The translations under genes and the position numbers were made by a program. A DNA stretch of 44,992 bases. It comes from Akkermansia muciniphila. GTDB lineage: Bacteria > Verrucomicrobiota > Verrucomicrobiia > Verrucomicrobiales > DEV007. Positions 25,285 through 33,232 of the stretch are shown here, piece after piece. The stretch is taken from assembly GCA_945883495.1 (NCBI GenBank), contig CAMCXS010000047.1, positions 1 through 44,992 of the forward strand, read 5' to 3'. Each line of letters begins with the position of its first letter. The first letter of the stretch is position 1. Below the pieces are notes generated by a model. The model ran no database searches, had not been told where the DNA came from, and saw nothing but the letters and a program-made list of their open reading frames with translations.

Positions 25285-25857
25285 ATGAACAAGATCCTCG
25301 TTCTCTTCGATTCCAAGTCCGGCAACGTGGCACAAATGGCGGAGTTTGTGGCTGAAGGAGCCCGCCAAGTGCCAGAAACCGAAGTTCGCCTTCGCCACGT
25401 GGACGAGGCGGCCGCTGAAGATGTGCTCTGGTGCGATGGTTTGGCGGTCGGAAGTCCCACGAACATGGGGATCCTTTCCTGGAAGATGAAGCGCTTCTGG
25501 GATGAAGTGATGCTCGACCATTGGATCGAGGTCGATGGCAAGATCGCTTGTGCCTTCAGCAGTGCGGGCGGTTGGGGTGGGGGGATGGAGATGGCGTGTC
25601 AGTCCCTCTTGACCGTGCTGATGAATTTTGGGTTTTTGGTCTTCGGCGTGACTGAGTACAGCGGGCGGAACATGACCTCGCACTACGGAGCGGTGGGTGC
25701 GAAAGCCCCGCGGGAACCAGAAGTCCAGGAGGCCTGCCGGATTCTCGGCCGACGCCTAGCGGAGTGGTGCGCGTGTTTCGTTCACGGCCGGAAGGAACAG
25801 CATCCGCTGCGAAAAGACATCAAACGCCTCACTCCCGGCGATTTCGTGGAGGGTTGA
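25285..25857 (+). CDS. Flavodoxin-fold protein, WrbA/NAD(P)H:quinone reductase-like
   Basis: 190 residues. The FMN phosphate loop is DSKSGNVAQMAEFVAEGA at residues 9-26, and GSPTNMGILSWKMKRFWDE near 52-70 and SSAGGWGGGMEMAC near 92-105 surround the flavin ring, as in WrbA-type proteins. These proteins bind FMN and often reduce quinones by two electrons. The C-terminal tail (CFVHGRKEQHPLRKDIKRL) is longer and more basic than in short flavodoxins. It is a single gene following tRNA-Gln. Confidence 0.85.
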   Translation: MNKILVLFDSKSGNVAQMAEFVAEGARQVPETEVRLRHVDEAAAEDVLWCDGLAVGSPTNMGILSWKMKRFWDEVMLDHWIEVDGKIACAFSSAGGWGGGMEMACQSLLTVLMNFGFLVFGVTEYSGRNMTSHYGAVGAKAPREPEVQEACRILGRRLAEWCACFVHGRKEQHPLRKDIKRLTPGDFVEG

Positions 25858-25968
25858 ATCGCTTGGAGGTCGAAATGCAAACCACCCCGAGACGGAGACG
25901 TATCGCGAAAAGTTGGAGTTGAGCCGAAGGTCGAGCGGTGGCGCAGAAGTCTGGCGACCCACACATTT

Positions 25969-27201
25969 CTAGGGAGCCTTGCTGGCCAGCGCGGCTGAGA
26001 GCACGGCGACGCCCCTTTGGGCGAGTTCGGCTTGTGCTCGTGGTGTGAGCTTGCCAGTTACCGCGACTACGTTCCCGCGCCCTTCGGTGGCGAAGACGGA
26101 AAGAGCACTGCCGCAATCGATGCACCAGCCGCCCAAGTCTACGGCGAAGGGGAGCACGCGTTTGCCGGACGTGGTGACAGCCACTGGGAGCCAGCCTTGG
26201 GACTCGATGCGCGCCACCGGTTCCTCATTCGCTTGATACCAGCTCAGCAATTCGGCGGTGCGCCGGTAAAAGTCGAACTCCTCCCGGGAGGACGAGTCCG
26301 TGGCCATTGCGATGAGCCGGGTGCGTTCCTCAGCCTCGGACAGCGAGGCCAGGGCGCGGGTCAGAATGGTCTGCTGGGCGGGGGTAGAGAACGGAATCGA
26401 GAGGAAATCGGCTGCCAGTTCCTTGGGAACGCCGATTTCTTGCAGGGTCTTGCGATTTTCTAGGAAGAGGTCAGAGGGGGAGGCGAGGTAGGCATCCATC
26501 ATCCGGGTTTCCCGGCCCGTTTCCAAGATGCTGAAGAGGCCGTTTCCGGGAATCGCCAAGCCGATGCTGAAGTCCGGTAGCGCTTCGAGCAGAGCGACCC
26601 GTTCGAGTTCCTTTTGCAGTGGCTCGTTGTCCGAGTACGGATCGACTTGGAGGCGGGCGGCAAGGGCTCGCTTGCGGTCATTGGCGCCGAGCAGGCCTCG
26701 GACGGGACCTCCGCTGGTGTAACTACTATGGCGCCGCTCCTCCAACGCGAACGCCCCAGCCCGGCGGATCAGGGCTCGCGCGCCACGGGGGACGTCGAAC
26801 ACGGTAGCCAGCGGCATGGTCGCGAGATCCTCCACCAACTCCAGTTTTCCGGTGGCGACGGCCACGGTGCCCCGCCCACCGGCCCGTCCGGCTCCTTGCT
26901 GGCGAAGCCAATGGAGAGCGGCGATTTCCCGAAGACGGGCGAGGAGGTTCTGGTCACTCCAGGCCTCCATCGGGCCGTAAACGGTGTCAATGGAGTAGTG
27001 GTTGGTGAAGTCGTTGGGCTGCACCTCATCCCGTACCTCCCAAAGATCCGTCTGGAGCCAGCTGGCGTGATCCCACCACTCCCGAGCGCTGATGGAGGAA
27101 GGCTTTTCGAACTGATTGCCGGAGGATTCGGCTGCCTGGGCAGAGTTGAGTTGAGTGAAAATCGTGAGCCAGAGAATGCTGAGGGCGGCGCGGGCAGTCA
27201 T
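25969..27201 (-). CDS. Secreted protein of unknown function
   Basis: 410 residues from MTARAALSILWLTIFTQLN, a signal peptide ending near AQAAES; the upstream in-frame ATG at 27312 overlaps the TraB-like gene and gives a charged leader, so it is rejected. The sequence has no family I can name. It is helical in the middle (repeated Leu/Glu-rich stretches), has one possible metal or disulfide pair (GGWCIDCGSA) near residue 355, and ends with GKLTPRAQAELAQRGV. It begins 43 bases after the TraB-like gene on the same strand, so a shared transcript is likely. Confidence 0.75.
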   Translation of the reverse strand: MTARAALSILWLTIFTQLNSAQAAESSGNQFEKPSSISAREWWDHASWLQTDLWEVRDEVQPNDFTNHYSIDTVYGPMEAWSDQNLLARLREIAALHWLRQQGAGRAGGRGTVAVATGKLELVEDLATMPLATVFDVPRGARALIRRAGAFALEERRHSSYTSGGPVRGLLGANDRKRALAARLQVDPYSDNEPLQKELERVALLEALPDFSIGLAIPGNGLFSILETGRETRMMDAYLASPSDLFLENRKTLQEIGVPKELAADFLSIPFSTPAQQTILTRALASLSEAEERTRLIAMATDSSSREEFDFYRRTAELLSWYQANEEPVARIESQGWLPVAVTTSGKRVLPFAVDLGGWCIDCGSALSVFATEGRGNVVAVTGKLTPRAQAELAQRGVAVLSAALASKAP

Positions 27202-27244
27202 CGATGGCCTTCGACGCCCGCGCTCGCTGCGGCTTACGATCCGT

Positions 27245-28264
27245 TCACTCTTGCGGCGGAACGAACCCTTCTCCGGCGAAAGCGCGGAAGATCGAGATAA
27301 CGCTTTCGACAATCGAATCGTCTTTCAGGACATTTTCGAGCAGGTCGAGCCCGCTTACGGAGGATGCGGAGTTGCCGATGTTCCAGGCGGAAATCCACTC
27401 AGTGCCGGACTCGCTGAAACCGGCGGTTTCCAAACGCGATTGGAGGTCCGGCATGTGACCGGCTCCGTAGAAGACGGCGATCTTGCGATGGCCTTTGGCG
27501 AGTTGTTCTTCGACGCTGTTCATCACGATTTTGTTGCGCTCCGAGATGACCACGGTTCCGTCCTTGCCTTCCAGTTTGGTCACGAAGCCTTCGGCCTCAC
27601 TGAGCAAAGGGGCCAGGCTGCGCTTGAATTTGTCAGGGTTGAACTCCTGCACGGCGGAGAGGATTTGGGTGAAGACCTCTTCGGTTTTCATTTTCTCCAT
27701 TTCCTTTTTCATTTCGGGATCGTTCTGCATCTCCAAGGCGCGTGCAAAGAGGGTGGCCATGGTCTGCTCCCGTTCTTCGTTGAGCCGTTCCCAATCGTCC
27801 CAGGTCGCATCCGCGTGAACAAAGTTGGGGCGCTTGTAATCGATCCCATCAAGTTGGTAGCGCAAGCCGAGCATTGATTGGACGACCCGCTGCAGCAGAT
27901 GGGTGCCGCCCAATTCCGCATTTAGTTTCTGCTCGTCCCGCTGCTCCATGGGGCCGCCGACAAGTTCATACAAGACGACGTCGTAGCTGGACAGCAGCTG
28001 ATTGAGCGCCTCGAAGTAGGAAGCGTCTCCGATGTGAACGGCGGAGACCAGATCCACCTGCGCCCCAGTGGCGTTCTTCAGGGAAATTACCGCCGTTTGC
28101 AGCTCGGCTCGCCCATCGGGCCGATCGACGAAGCGGATCGAGTCAACCGCCGGAACTGCGGCTGCGGTGTTCGCCTCGTCCGACTGGGCGGAGAGGACGG
28201 AAGTGAGGGCAAGAGACGCGGAGGCCAAGGCGCAAACGGCCTGGGACGTGAAGGAGAGCTTCAT
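27245..28264 (-). CDS. TraB/PrgY-like (GumN-type) secreted protein
   Basis: 339 residues from MKLSFTSQAVCALASASLAL, with a signal peptide ending near SAQS. The TraB-family marks are VHIGDASYFEALNQLL followed by YDVVLYELVG, and near the C-terminus KIAVFYGAGHMPDL, the paired His/Glu motifs that in the Tiki/TraB superfamily form a metal-dependent peptidase-like site. An acidic helical insert lies in the middle (KKEMEKMKTEEVF). TraB-type proteins are linked to peptide or pheromone processing in a few bacteria; here the function is unknown. It is upstream of, and probably co-transcribed with, the 25969-27201 gene. Confidence 0.8.
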   Translation of the reverse strand: MKLSFTSQAVCALASASLALTSVLSAQSDEANTAAAVPAVDSIRFVDRPDGRAELQTAVISLKNATGAQVDLVSAVHIGDASYFEALNQLLSSYDVVLYELVGGPMEQRDEQKLNAELGGTHLLQRVVQSMLGLRYQLDGIDYKRPNFVHADATWDDWERLNEEREQTMATLFARALEMQNDPEMKKEMEKMKTEEVFTQILSAVQEFNPDKFKRSLAPLLSEAEGFVTKLEGKDGTVVISERNKIVMNSVEEQLAKGHRKIAVFYGAGHMPDLQSRLETAGFSESGTEWISAWNIGNSASSVSGLDLLENVLKDDSIVESVISIFRAFAGEGFVPPQE

Positions 28265-28449
28265 GGTAGTCTTAAGGAATTGAGGAGGTAACCCCCGTTC
28301 TCGGACGAAACCAGCTAGGCCACTATTCAGAGCCACGCGGTATCGTCGCTGAAGGGTGCCGCCAGTATTCCGCTTTGCCGCAATGAGGGCGACTACAATC
28401 CTCCCCCGAATTTGGAGCGCCCAAAGCCCCCGAAGCGCCTGAAGCCGGA

Positions 28450-28785
28450 TTAGGGCTGGGCGATGCGGTGCAGGTTGGGAGCAAGGGAATGTCCGGCGCG
28501 CAACTGAGCTTTTCCGCCGCTGGCCAACACGTGCACGCTGAGCACATTGCTGGAAGTTTCGTCGTTGCGCATCAGCGGACGACCCTCGTAGACGTAGGGA
28601 GTGAGTTGGGCCTCAATGCGCTGGAATGCCGGGATTCGGCGTTCTTCGAGCGGGGCGCGGCGTGCCTTACCGCCTTTTTGATTGAGTTCCAGGGCGATGC
28701 CATTGTTGTCTTGGGCCGTGGCGGAGCCAAGAATGGCGATGGCGGCTAGCGCCAGGGCGAACGGGGAGCGTGCGTGAGACTTCAT
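28450..28785 (-). CDS. Small secreted protein of unknown function
   Basis: 111 residues with a signal peptide (MKSHARSPFALALAAIAILG, cleaved near ATAQ). The mature part of about 87 residues is Arg-rich and has no Cys; YVYEGRPLMRND and VLSVHVLASGGKAQL look like beta strands. No family was recognised. It lies upstream of the TraB-like gene on the same strand, with a 185-bp gap in which no feature was seen. Confidence 0.65.
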   Translation of the reverse strand: MKSHARSPFALALAAIAILGSATAQDNNGIALELNQKGGKARRAPLEERRIPAFQRIEAQLTPYVYEGRPLMRNDETSSNVLSVHVLASGGKAQLRAGHSLAPNLHRIAQP

Positions 28786-29047
28786 GTTTGTTTGAGTAAT
28801 TCAAGAGCGGATTACGGCTCAGGAGAGCAGCGGGACGAGAGGACTTCTAGCAATCACCGGCGGCTTCCGTCAACGCGAGAACCGCTAATTTTGAAGGACT
28901 GCACAGGAGTTTTCCAGAAAATTTTAAAAACACAAAAATATTTTCCCGCATTGTTGCGGTTCCCCCTTTCCCTGCCGTGGGTGAAAAGCATTTGCGGTCG
29001 CCAGGCAGCTCAATATCGTGATTCCCCCGCGTGGCTCAGCTCTTTCT

Positions 29048-29515
29048 ATGAATTTGGCGCAACTGCTATCGGTCGATCAAATCGTTCCGGAAATGACGAG
29101 CTCCGAGCACTGTGGTGCCATTACCGAGTTGGTGAATCACCTCGCGTCGAAAACGCTGCTGAGAGGGATGGAGCCGACGGACTTGATTGAGCAGTTCTTG
29201 CGCCGCGAGGAGCTGGTCAGCACCGGGGTGGGCTCCGGCGTGGCCATTCCCCACACCTTTGTGCCTGGCCTCGATCAGGTGCTCACGGCCTTTGGGCGCT
29301 CCCGAAAGGGAATTGACTTTGGCGCCCACGACGATGCCCCTGTTTATTTCGTGGTGCTGTTTGTGGTTCCGAAAACGGAATACCAACTTCACCTGCGGAC
29401 CCTGGCGGCCATCGCCAAGCTTTTCTCGAACACCGAGGTGCGCCAAGCGTTGGCGGGAGCGGCGGACGCTGAAGAGATCCTAGAGATACTCTCCAAACGC
29501 CCGGCGCGAGCTTGA
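29048..29515 (+). CDS. PTS EIIA (fructose/PtsN-type) domain protein
   Basis: 155 residues from MNLAQLLSVDQIV. The EIIA fold of the PtsN/FruA kind is shown by LIEQFLRREELVSTGVGSG, the phospho-acceptor His in VAIPHTFVPG (about residue 72), and VYFVVLFVVPKTEYQLHLR. No permease is nearby, so a regulatory role like PtsN (nitrogen/potassium signalling) is more likely than sugar transport. The 262-bp region upstream is AT-rich near 28910-28960 and may hold its promoter, but I could not define one. Confidence 0.88.
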   Translation: MNLAQLLSVDQIVPEMTSSEHCGAITELVNHLASKTLLRGMEPTDLIEQFLRREELVSTGVGSGVAIPHTFVPGLDQVLTAFGRSRKGIDFGAHDDAPVYFVVLFVVPKTEYQLHLRTLAAIAKLFSNTEVRQALAGAADAEEILEILSKRPARA

Positions 29516-29526
29516 GGATTTCATCC

Positions 29527-29554
29527 TCAACCCTCAACAATCAACTCTCAACGG
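29527..29554. repeat. TCAACNN heptamer array, locus 2
   Basis: Four 7-bp units TCAACCC, TCAACAA, TCAACTC, TCAACGG, then a GCGC / GCGC inverted repeat. It is placed between the convergent ends of the EIIA and fabV genes. Same design as 6941-6968. Confidence 0.9.
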
Positions 29555-29568
29555 CGCGCGTTCAGCGC

Positions 29569-30756
29569 TCAGGCTCCCGCCGAACAGGCGCGGACAGGAT
29601 CGGTTTCCGCATCGTAATCGACCCCGGTCAGTCCGAAGCCGAACAGCTTGAGGAATTCGCTTTGGTATCCATCGAAATCCGAGATTTGGCGCAAGTTCTC
29701 CGTGGTGACCTGGTTCCAGGCTTTCTCGACGGCGGCTTGGATTTCCGGACGCATTTCCCAGTCGTCGATGCGGACCCGGCCCTTGGCGTCGAGTTGCGGG
29801 GCGTTGCCGGTAGCCAGTTGGGTGGCGAAGAGCCGTTGGATTTGTTCGATGCAGCCCTCGTGCAGACCTTGCCGCTTCATTTCCTTGTAGAGCAGGGAGA
29901 TGTAGAGCGGGACCACGGGGATCGCGGAGCTGGCCTGAGTGACCAATGCCTTGTTCACGGAGACCAAGGCCGTGCCGCTTCCGAAGCGCTCATTGAGACG
30001 CGCGGCGGATTGTTCGAGATGTTCCTTCGCACGGCCGATGGTCCCGTTGGTGTAGATCGGGAAGGTCAGTTCGGGCCCGATATAGGAATACGCGATGGTG
30101 CGGGCTCCAGGCGCCAAAACCCCGGCGGCGGCAAGCGCGTCCATCCAGAGTTCCCAGTCCTCGCCCCCCATGACCTTGACGGTGTGGTGGATGTCCTCTT
30201 CTGAGGCGGGCTCGATCGTGATCGGGTAAACCTCGGCCTTGTCCGTGTTCAGGGTTTTCTGGGTGTAAGAGGCGCCGATCGGCTTGAGGCAGGAATTGTA
30301 GGTTTGGCCGTCCGTGGGATCCGTCCGGCGGGGGGACGCCAGGCTGTAGATCACAAGATCGACGGTGCCGAGATCCTGGGCGATGGCCTCGATCACGCTC
30401 TCCTTCATCCCGGTGGAGAAGGCATCGCCATTGAAGCTGCGGGCGTAGAGGCCCTCCCTTGCGGCGGCGGCTTCGAAGGCCACGGAATTGTACCAGCCGG
30501 CGCTGCCGGACTTTTTGTCGACACCGGGTTTTTCGAAAAAGACGCCGATGGTGCGGGCGCCGCCACCGAAGGCCGGGACGATGCGGGAAGCGAGTCCGTA
30601 CCCGGTGGATGCCCCGATCACCAGCACGTTTTTCGGGGGATAGGGGAGCGGCGGTTGCGACTTCACGAAATCGATTTGCTGCTGCACGTGGGCGGCGCAG
30701 CCCTCCGGATGAGCGGTGGTGCAGATGAAGCCGCGAATCTTCGGTTGGATCAACAT
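29569..30756 (-). CDS. fabV: Enoyl-ACP/trans-2-enoyl-CoA reductase FabV
   Basis: 395 residues from MLIQPKIRGFICTTAHPEG, the conserved FabV opening. The NADH loop is VLVIGASTGYGLASRI near residue 45, and the catalytic tyrosine-lysine pair with the wide FabV spacing (Y-x8-K) is in YTNGTIGRAK near residue 230. It performs the last reduction of each fatty-acid elongation cycle; FabV is naturally poorly inhibited by triclosan. It diverges from coaX with 53 bp between start codons. Confidence 0.96.
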   Translation of the reverse strand: MLIQPKIRGFICTTAHPEGCAAHVQQQIDFVKSQPPLPYPPKNVLVIGASTGYGLASRIVPAFGGGARTIGVFFEKPGVDKKSGSAGWYNSVAFEAAAAREGLYARSFNGDAFSTGMKESVIEAIAQDLGTVDLVIYSLASPRRTDPTDGQTYNSCLKPIGASYTQKTLNTDKAEVYPITIEPASEEDIHHTVKVMGGEDWELWMDALAAAGVLAPGARTIAYSYIGPELTFPIYTNGTIGRAKEHLEQSAARLNERFGSGTALVSVNKALVTQASSAIPVVPLYISLLYKEMKRQGLHEGCIEQIQRLFATQLATGNAPQLDAKGRVRIDDWEMRPEIQAAVEKAWNQVTTENLRQISDFDGYQSEFLKLFGFGLTGVDYDAETDPVRACSAGA

Positions 30757-30809
30757 GGTGTTCTCTGTTAGCAGGAGTCTGGCCCGAGACAAGCGGGCAG
30801 ATTGCCACC

Positions 30810-31562
30810 ATGGGCGCGCCCTATCTTCTGATCAACAACAACAATTCCCGGACCAAGTTCGCTCTTGCTGGCCGGGACCGGCTTTTGGAGGCCCGCGCCG
30901 TGGTTGAAACGGCCTCGCTCACGCCTGAGGTGCTGGCGAACATCAGCGAGGGCTGGGAGTTTGAGCGAGTGGTGATGGCCTCCGTGGTGCCGACCAAGGC
31001 GGCGGTGATTCGGGAGTTTTGGTCCGCTTACCCCATCCTGGAGGTGAATTACCGCCTCAACCTGGGGGTGGCGCTCGATTTGCCGGATCCTTCCACCCTT
31101 GGCCCCGATCGCTTGGCCAATGCCGCCGCCGTCGTGGGGCTACAAGAAGCATTGCCCTGCATCGTCGTCGATTTCGGGACCGCCCTGACTTTCAATGTCA
31201 TCTCTGCGGCCAAGGTCTATCTCGGCGGGATGATCGCCCCGGGCCTGAGCGCGATGACGGAGTATCTGCACGAGCGGACCGCCTTGCTCCCGAGGATCCA
31301 AATCGAGGAACCGCGCGAGGTGATCGGCAAATCGACCCAGGCGGCCATGCTTTCAGGGGTCGTCTACGGGTATCGCGGGCTCATCAAGGAGCTTCTGCGG
31401 CAGCTGGAACACGAGGTCACGGGCGGCGCGCGGCACGTCCGGACCGTGGCGACCGGCGGCTACGCGGAGCTCCTGGCGGCGCAAATTCCTGGCATCGACG
31501 CCGTTTTTCCAGATCTCACACTGGACGGAATCCGGATCATCGCCAACCTGAACCCGCCATGA
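30810..31562 (+). CDS. coaX: Type III pantothenate kinase (CoaX) with altered phosphate-1 motif
   Basis: 250 residues. CoaX marks are GPDRLANAAAVVG, VVDFGTALTFNVI, LGGMIAPGL, and GGYAELL near the C-terminus. The first motif of the acetate/sugar kinase fold normally reads D-x-GNT; here it reads INNNNSRTKFAL, with Asp and Gly replaced by Asn, so the residue normally needed for catalysis is missing. Everything else looks intact. CoaX phosphorylates pantothenate, starting coenzyme A synthesis. It overlaps the ROK gene by 4 bases (ATGA). Confidence 0.88.
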   Translation: MGAPYLLINNNNSRTKFALAGRDRLLEARAVVETASLTPEVLANISEGWEFERVVMASVVPTKAAVIREFWSAYPILEVNYRLNLGVALDLPDPSTLGPDRLANAAAVVGLQEALPCIVVDFGTALTFNVISAAKVYLGGMIAPGLSAMTEYLHERTALLPRIQIEEPREVIGKSTQAAMLSGVVYGYRGLIKELLRQLEHEVTGGARHVRTVATGGYAELLAAQIPGIDAVFPDLTLDGIRIIANLNPP

Positions 31563-32527
31563 GACAACCTTCGGAAGCGGAATCCCCCTTGGCCATCGGC
31601 CTCGACTTCGGCGGCACCTCCATCAAAATCGGCGTTTGCCGCGGCCCGGAAATGGTGGGACGCAGTGAGCCGATCCCCACCAGCGGCCATGAGTCCGTCG
31701 AGGCTTTGATCGATGTCATGGTGCGCAAGATCACGCAACTGCGGGGGGATTTCCCGGCCATTTGCGCGATTGGGGCCGGCGTTCCCGGCTTCGTGAACCA
31801 TGCGGAAGGCTTCATCCACCAGCTCACGAACGTGCCGGGCTGGCGGCAGATTCCGTTCCGTGACATCCTCGAAGCGAAAACCGGTCTTCCGGTCAGCGTC
31901 GAGAACGACGCCAACGCGATGGCCTATGCGGAATGGAAGCACGGTGCCGCGCGCGGCTTGCCACACGTCGTCTGCGTGACCTTGGGCACTGGCGTGGGCG
32001 GTGGCTTGATTCTCAATGGCGAGCTATTTCGGGGCTCGACCTACGGCGCCGGAGAAATCGGCCAGATGAGCATCGATGGCCGGGGGACTCCGGGGAATTA
32101 CGGGAATTTCGGTGCCTTGGAGAAATACGTGGGCAACCAGCAGATCGAGGAACACGCTCTCGGTCTCTACACCCGCGCCGGGAAGATCCGGAAACCGGGT
32201 GACTGCAGTCCCCATCAACTGGCGGAGGCGGCCGCGCAGAATGACCCGATCGCGCTTCAGGTTTGGACGGATGTGGCGGAGTGGCTGGGGACGGCGCTTT
32301 CGAGCATCGTGTGGCTCCTCAACCCGGACGCGATCGTCGTGGGCGGCGGGGTGTCCAAAGCGGGGGAACTCTTGTTTGGCCCCTTGAGCCGGCGCATGCA
32401 AAGCACGCTCAATCCTGTGTTTTGGGAAAGGCTGCGTCTCTTGCCGGCTCGCTTTGGCAATGAGGCGGGGATTATTGGCTGCGCGGCGTTGGCGTTGCAA
32501 GAAGGCCGGGAGCGGCGCCATGCTTGA
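31559..32527 (+). CDS. ROK-family sugar kinase lacking the zinc motif
   Basis: 322 residues from MRQPSEAESPLAIGLDFGG. The ATP loop GLDFGGTSIKIGV, the sugar-binding and catalytic VENDANAMAYAEW, LGTGVGGGLILNG and GAGEIGQMSID are clear ROK signatures, so a hexokinase such as glucokinase is likely. The CxCGxxGCxE zinc motif is absent (GRGTPGNYGNFGALEKY) and the zinc-binding His after GEIG is Gln; both changes together suggest a zinc-free subgroup. The ATG overlaps coaX and the gene overlaps trmB by 8 bases. Confidence 0.9.
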   Translation: MRQPSEAESPLAIGLDFGGTSIKIGVCRGPEMVGRSEPIPTSGHESVEALIDVMVRKITQLRGDFPAICAIGAGVPGFVNHAEGFIHQLTNVPGWRQIPFRDILEAKTGLPVSVENDANAMAYAEWKHGAARGLPHVVCVTLGTGVGGGLILNGELFRGSTYGAGEIGQMSIDGRGTPGNYGNFGALEKYVGNQQIEEHALGLYTRAGKIRKPGDCSPHQLAEAAAQNDPIALQVWTDVAEWLGTALSSIVWLLNPDAIVVGGGVSKAGELLFGPLSRRMQSTLNPVFWERLRLLPARFGNEAGIIGCAALALQEGRERRHA

Positions 32528-33158
32528 TTGCATCGAGCCGCTCGAATTCGCCCCAGTGGACTGCTTCCGCCGGGTCAGCGTGGCCGAAATCTTCCCGGAG
32601 CGCCCGGAGGCTCCGTTGGAGCTCGACCTCGGTTCGGGCGATGGCGGTTTTCTCCTGGCGATGGCACGGCAGCATCCCGAGCGGAATTTCCTGGGCGTGG
32701 AGCGGCTCTTGGGCCGGGTCCGCAAAGTTTGCCGCCGGGCGTGGCGCGGCGGCGTGCCGAACGTCCGCCTGCTGAGATTGGAGACGAGCTATACCGTGGA
32801 CTGGCTTCTGCCGCCCGGTGCCTTCGCCCGCATCCACCTGCTGTTCCCGGATCCGTGGCCCAAGAAGAAGCACGAAGAACGCCGGTTGGTGACGCCCGAG
32901 TTCGCGCGAGCCGCCGCGGGTCTGCTCGTGCCCGGGGGCGAGTTTCTCTTCAAATCCGATCACCCGCCCTACTTCGCCGAGGCCGCCGCCGTCCTCCGCG
33001 CGGAGCCAGTCTTCACGGAGCTCGATTGGAGGGCGGATGCGTTCCCTTATTTTGAGACGGACTTCGAACGCCGCTGGAAGGAGGAGGGAAAGTGGATCCA
33101 GCGGTTGCGACTGGTACAAAAACGTCACCAAGCAGCCCCTTGCGGCCCAGAAATGTGA
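32520..33158 (+). CDS. trmB: tRNA (guanine-N7-)-methyltransferase TrmB
   Basis: 212 residues from MLDCIEPLEFAPVDC. SAM site ELDLGSGDGGFLLAMA, then GVERL, and the family signature HLLFPDPWPKKKHEERRLV followed by GGEFLFKSDH. It makes m7G46 in tRNA. The ATG lies inside the end of the ROK gene (8-base overlap), so translation is coupled. The C-terminal tail after RLVQKRHQ is short and Cys-containing. Confidence 0.95.
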   Translation: MLDCIEPLEFAPVDCFRRVSVAEIFPERPEAPLELDLGSGDGGFLLAMARQHPERNFLGVERLLGRVRKVCRRAWRGGVPNVRLLRLETSYTVDWLLPPGAFARIHLLFPDPWPKKKHEERRLVTPEFARAAAGLLVPGGEFLFKSDHPPYFAEAAAVLRAEPVFTELDWRADAFPYFETDFERRWKEEGKWIQRLRLVQKRHQAAPCGPEM

Positions 33159-33232
33159 CGAATCATTCACGGTGAAGCCAGTGCGAAGCCGCGAGCCCTG
33201 GTCAACAGGTGGGCACTTTCGCGCTTCGCCCC

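Noticed and set aside
25859-25968. Possible dispersed repeat between the flavodoxin and the next gene
   Set aside because: The phrase translating as WVARLLRHRSTFGSTPT looks familiar as a recurrent intergenic sequence, but there is only one copy here and I cannot verify it.
33159-33232. Pho box upstream of the nuclease fusion
   Set aside because: No pair of CTGTCAT-like heptamers with proper spacing was found, so phosphate control remains only a hypothesis.
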